Below are positions 63,185 to 64,000 of a stretch of DNA of 64,000 nt, one piece after another (positions within the stretch are counted from its first letter, which is position 1; every line of letters starts with the position of its first letter). The DNA is from Anadara kagoshimensis (lineage: Eukaryota; Mollusca; Bivalvia; Arcoida; Arcidae). The notes under the pieces were generated by a model that had not been told where the DNA came from, did no database searches, and saw nothing but the letters and a program-made list of their open reading frames with translations. The stretch lies in the NCBI GenBank assembly GCA_021292105.1, contig CM037861.1:26591110-26655109 (forward strand), written 5' to 3'. The position numbers and the translations under genes were made by a program.

Positions 63185-63525
63185 ATTGTTTAAATGGTGT
63201 TATACACCCCAGTCAGTCAAGAATATTTTAACTTATACCAAGACATCACCAGCTATAGATGAAGTGGCAGAAAGATTTTACCTTTGCAGTGTGCACAAGA
63301 CAATGTACAAGATTAGAAGAATTGATTGAATGGGGTTTTAAGTCTCAGTCAAGAATATTTCACTTATATTGAGACACCGCCAGCTATAGTTGAAGTGGAA
63401 GAAAGATTTACCTTTGCAGTATGTATAGGACAATGTGCAAGAAAGATTGATTGATTGAATGGTGTCTTAAGTCCTAGTCAAGAATATTTCACTTATATTG
63501 AGACATCACCAACTTTAGATGCAAT
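63185..63525 (-). repeat. Three tandem copies of a SINE tail
   Basis: Units begin near 63185, 63323 and 63451, each with TTGATTGAATGG(G/T)GT, AAGAATATTTCACTTATATT and CACCAGCTATAG-like text. Each unit lacks the tRNA head. Confidence 0.65.
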
Positions 63526-63537
63526 GGCAGAATAATA

Positions 63538-63665
63538 GAATCTATCATGAGTATCCATGTAGGAAAGGGAAATCTCACCCAAGGGGTTTAATATTTTAGT
63601 CGGAGACGAGGCCTGCCGAGGGTTAGATTTGCCTTTCCTACATGGATAAACTCATGATTGATTCT
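63538..63665. mobile_element. Inverted-repeat element, arms of about 48 bp
   Basis: The left arm GAATCTATCATGAGTATCCA then TGTAGGAAAGG and the inverted right arm (read inward: GAATCAATCATGAGTTTATC then CATGTAGGAAAGG) differ at a few positions. It follows the SINE tail array directly. Confidence 0.65.
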
Positions 63666-63904
63666 TTTTCTTCCATTTTGATGAAAATTTTTGGCTTGAA
63701 GTATCAGTTTCATCGACATCGAAGCCATCTTTGTAAATCTAACTTTCTTATTTAACGTTTTACATAAAAATAAATATGACCATAGGACAGAATGTATCTG
63801 AATATGGTTTAAACAAAATGTATAAACTTGAAAACAAAGCTATTTATTCCAATCTCCCAAAAAAAACCATTTGAAACGCAGTGAAAATTTCTAAATTTTG
63901 GAGA

Positions 63905-64000
63905 CTTGGGTGTCATTTTCCCGCAAGACGACGTCATGTCTCCACGATATGACGTCATTCAATTGTCCTTTGATTGTGACGTCACTGAAAATCTGTAGGT
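63905..64000. repeat. Interspersed repeat with TGACGTCA sites (copy 2, cut by the window end)
   Basis: CCCGCAAGACGACGTCATGT, GATATGACGTCATTC and TTGATTGTGACGTCACTG align with 7780-7840. TGACGTCA lies at 63950-63957 and 63977-63984. Confidence 0.5.

Overview
The window looks like nuclear DNA of a lophotrochozoan animal, most likely a bivalve mollusc. It is AT-rich, its genes are split into many short exons with GT-AG introns, and it is crowded with small transposons of kinds common in bivalves: tRNA-derived SINEs, pearl/Helentron-like elements that begin AGCTCACCTG, and many short MITEs. The species assignment is inference; the genes themselves are clear animal orthologues.

Layout. (1) 2600-15931, minus strand: the first eight coding exons of the exocyst subunit EXOC7; the remaining exons lie left of the window. 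Its 8.3-kb first intron contains a complete four-exon, same-strand gene (10495-14013) for a 227-residue SAM-domain protein that I cannot name. (2) 15932-16363: a compact region between divergent start codons, probably a bidirectional promoter. (3) 16364-29519, plus strand: all fourteen coding exons of WBP11, a splicing factor of 605 residues. (4) 30754-32733: a complete 1980-bp Mutator-like transposon with an 8-bp target duplication, arrays of a CG-rich box at both ends and an uninterrupted FLYWCH/MULE transposase frame. (5) 32.7-56.5 kb: a repeat-rich interval with clustered MITEs, SINEs, a second pearl-like element that sits in one MITE and is itself interrupted by a hAT-like MITE, a LINE 3' end, a 1.28-kb minisatellite of about 30-bp units and several microsatellites. 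The only coding hint there is a possible last exon at 44248-44401. (6) 56.9-61.7 kb, plus strand: FOXJ1, the forkhead regulator of motile cilia, with two coding exons split inside the forkhead domain and a likely TATA-containing promoter plus 5'UTR exon. (7) 61.7-64 kb: more MITEs and a triplicated SINE tail.

The host genes do not form a pathway: EXOC7 acts in exocytosis, WBP11 in pre-mRNA splicing, FOXJ1 in ciliogenesis. EXOC7 and WBP11 probably share promoter DNA. The least ordinary features are the nested SAM gene, the intact MULE with its box arrays, and the pearl-like elements, whose internal arrays keep a 145-bp period in two separate copies.
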